In this document: positions 63,422 to 64,000 of the stretch, one piece after another | How the letters are laid out: the number at the start of each line of letters is the position of its first letter | How positions within the stretch are numbered: the stretch's first letter is position 1 | Notes under the pieces: generated by a model | The model's database searches: none | Seen by the model: the letters and a program-made list of their open reading frames with translations, nothing else | Told to the model about the DNA's origin: nothing | Translations under genes and position numbers: made by a program | Origin: an uncultured Rhodobacter sp. | Lineage (GTDB): Bacteria; Pseudomonadota; Alphaproteobacteria; Rhodobacterales; Rhodobacteraceae | Assembly: GCA_945952585.1 (NCBI GenBank) | Contig: CAMFII010000010.1 | Span: forward strand, 1-64,000 | DNA length: 64,000 nt | Direction: 5' to 3'

Positions 63422-64000
63422 GAGCGCGTCCGCAGGTCAAGGGCTGGTGCCCCGGCGCCTACCGCCCGATGCAGTCGGGTGACGGGCTAATCGTCCGCGT
63501 TCGCCCCGTGCTGGCACGGCTGACGGCCGAGCAGGCGCTTGGCCTTTGTGACGCCGCCTTGAGTCACGGCTCCGGGATCGTCGACCTGACCAGCCGGGCG
63601 AACCTGCAACTGCGCGGCGTCACCGCCGGCAGCCTCGACCCGCTGATCGCCGATCTCGACGCGCTCGGGCTCCTCGACGCCGATCCGGCGCTGGAGGGGC
63701 GGCGGAACCTGCTGGTCCAGCCGCTCTGGACGGACACCGACCTGACCGACCGCCTGACCCGCGCCCTGCTTGCGCGGCTGGCCGACCTGCCCGACCTGCC
63801 CGCGAAGATGGGCATCGCCGTGGACGCCGGCCCTGCCCCGGTCCTGTCGCAACACTCTGCCGATTTCCGCTTCGAGCGGACTGCGGACGGCCGCCTGATC
63901 CTGCGCCCCGATGGTTCACCGAGCGGTCAGGTGGTGACGGAAGCCGAAGCCATCGACCGCCTCATCACCCTCGCCCACTGGTTCACCGAAACCGGCGGCG
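63418..64000 (+). CDS. cobG: Precorrin-3B synthase CobG, 5' part (runs off window)
   Basis: 194 residues visible, open to the last base. Start ATG 63418 overlaps the cobN stop (ATGA). CobG is the oxygen-dependent, sulfite/nitrite-reductase-like enzyme that hydroxylates precorrin-3A to precorrin-3B. Seen: VKGWCPGAYRPMQSGDGLIVRVRP and SRANLQLRGV (about 60-68), both typical of nitrite/sulfite-reductase-like half domains and CobG. The Fe-S cluster cysteines lie beyond the window edge. CobG shows that the aerobic (early oxygen) corrin pathway is used. Confidence 0.9.
   Translation, partial: MRARPQVKGWCPGAYRPMQSGDGLIVRVRPVLARLTAEQALGLCDAALSHGSGIVDLTSRANLQLRGVTAGSLDPLIADLDALGLLDADPALEGRRNLLVQPLWTDTDLTDRLTRALLARLADLPDLPAKMGIAVDAGPAPVLSQHSADFRFERTADGRLILRPDGSPSGQVVTEAEAIDRLITLAHWFTETGG

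Overview
The window is a contiguous stretch of chromosome from a high-GC alphaproteobacterium, most likely of the order Rhodobacterales (Rhodobacter/Paracoccus group). This rests on the GC-rich codon use, a C4-type 5-aminolevulinate synthase (hemA) behind a perfect FnrL box, a GTTC-N7-GTTC-type LexA box at uvrA, an ATTC-N8-GAAT persulfide-repressor box at a rhodanese gene, and oxygen-dependent (cobG/cobN-type) cobalamin genes. No integrase, transposase, phage or CRISPR array was seen. It reads as mostly core genome with a few possible accessory genes: an orphan Imm11-type immunity gene, an OXA-type beta-lactamase and a peptidoglycan-binding-domain secreted protein.

Layout. 1-9 kb: CBS/HPP protein (cut by the window edge), DUF1330 and HxlR genes in divergent orientation, a DUF808 membrane protein, two GAPDH paralogs flanking a 47-residue membrane protein, a CPA1 antiporter fused to a cyclic-nucleotide-binding domain, a 54-residue DUF1127 gene, coaD and a CBS protein. 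9-20 kb: LysR/mmsA divergent pair, RcnB-like secreted protein, Crp-type regulator with a DUF2892 gene, DUF4105 protein, uvrA, rhodanese, MFS transporter, lpdA. 21-31 kb: DUF924, second MFS, a large AsmA-like protein with queA, bcp with a DUF455 ferritin-like gene, and an M23 peptidase overlapping a bactofilin. 31-46 kb: tandem DUF2189 membrane proteins, Imm11, the amiC-mrcA-prfB cell-wall/translation block, a DsbA-like protein, rodZ-HXXEE-ispG, hemA and a secreted protein. 46-56 kb: M20 dipeptidase with an acetyltransferase, a repeat-containing secreted protein, two identical tRNA-Asp genes, a haloacetate-dehalogenase-like hydrolase, pirin, class D beta-lactamase, kbl-tdh threonine catabolism, hemolysin III, tRNA-Val. 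56-64 kb: a cobalamin locus with cobO-cobQ on the minus strand and, behind a B12 riboswitch on the plus strand, a DUF1636 protein, cobW, cobN and the start of cobG.

The genes mostly form short independent operons. The most informative material is in the intergenic DNA. A GTTAGCGCTAAC-type operator occurs three times (both gap genes and DUF1127). There are perfect palindromes before bcp and kbl. Leader hairpins involve the ribosome-binding sites of pirin, hemolysin III and the small gene between the gap genes. Two paired-hairpin units recur. A DNA stretch between two minus-strand terminators may encode an unrecognised short transcript. One GAPDH paralog lacks the NAD-selecting aspartate. The TDH lacks the usual structural-zinc cysteines. 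I did not find a large novel multi-gene system; the candidates are small and are scored accordingly.
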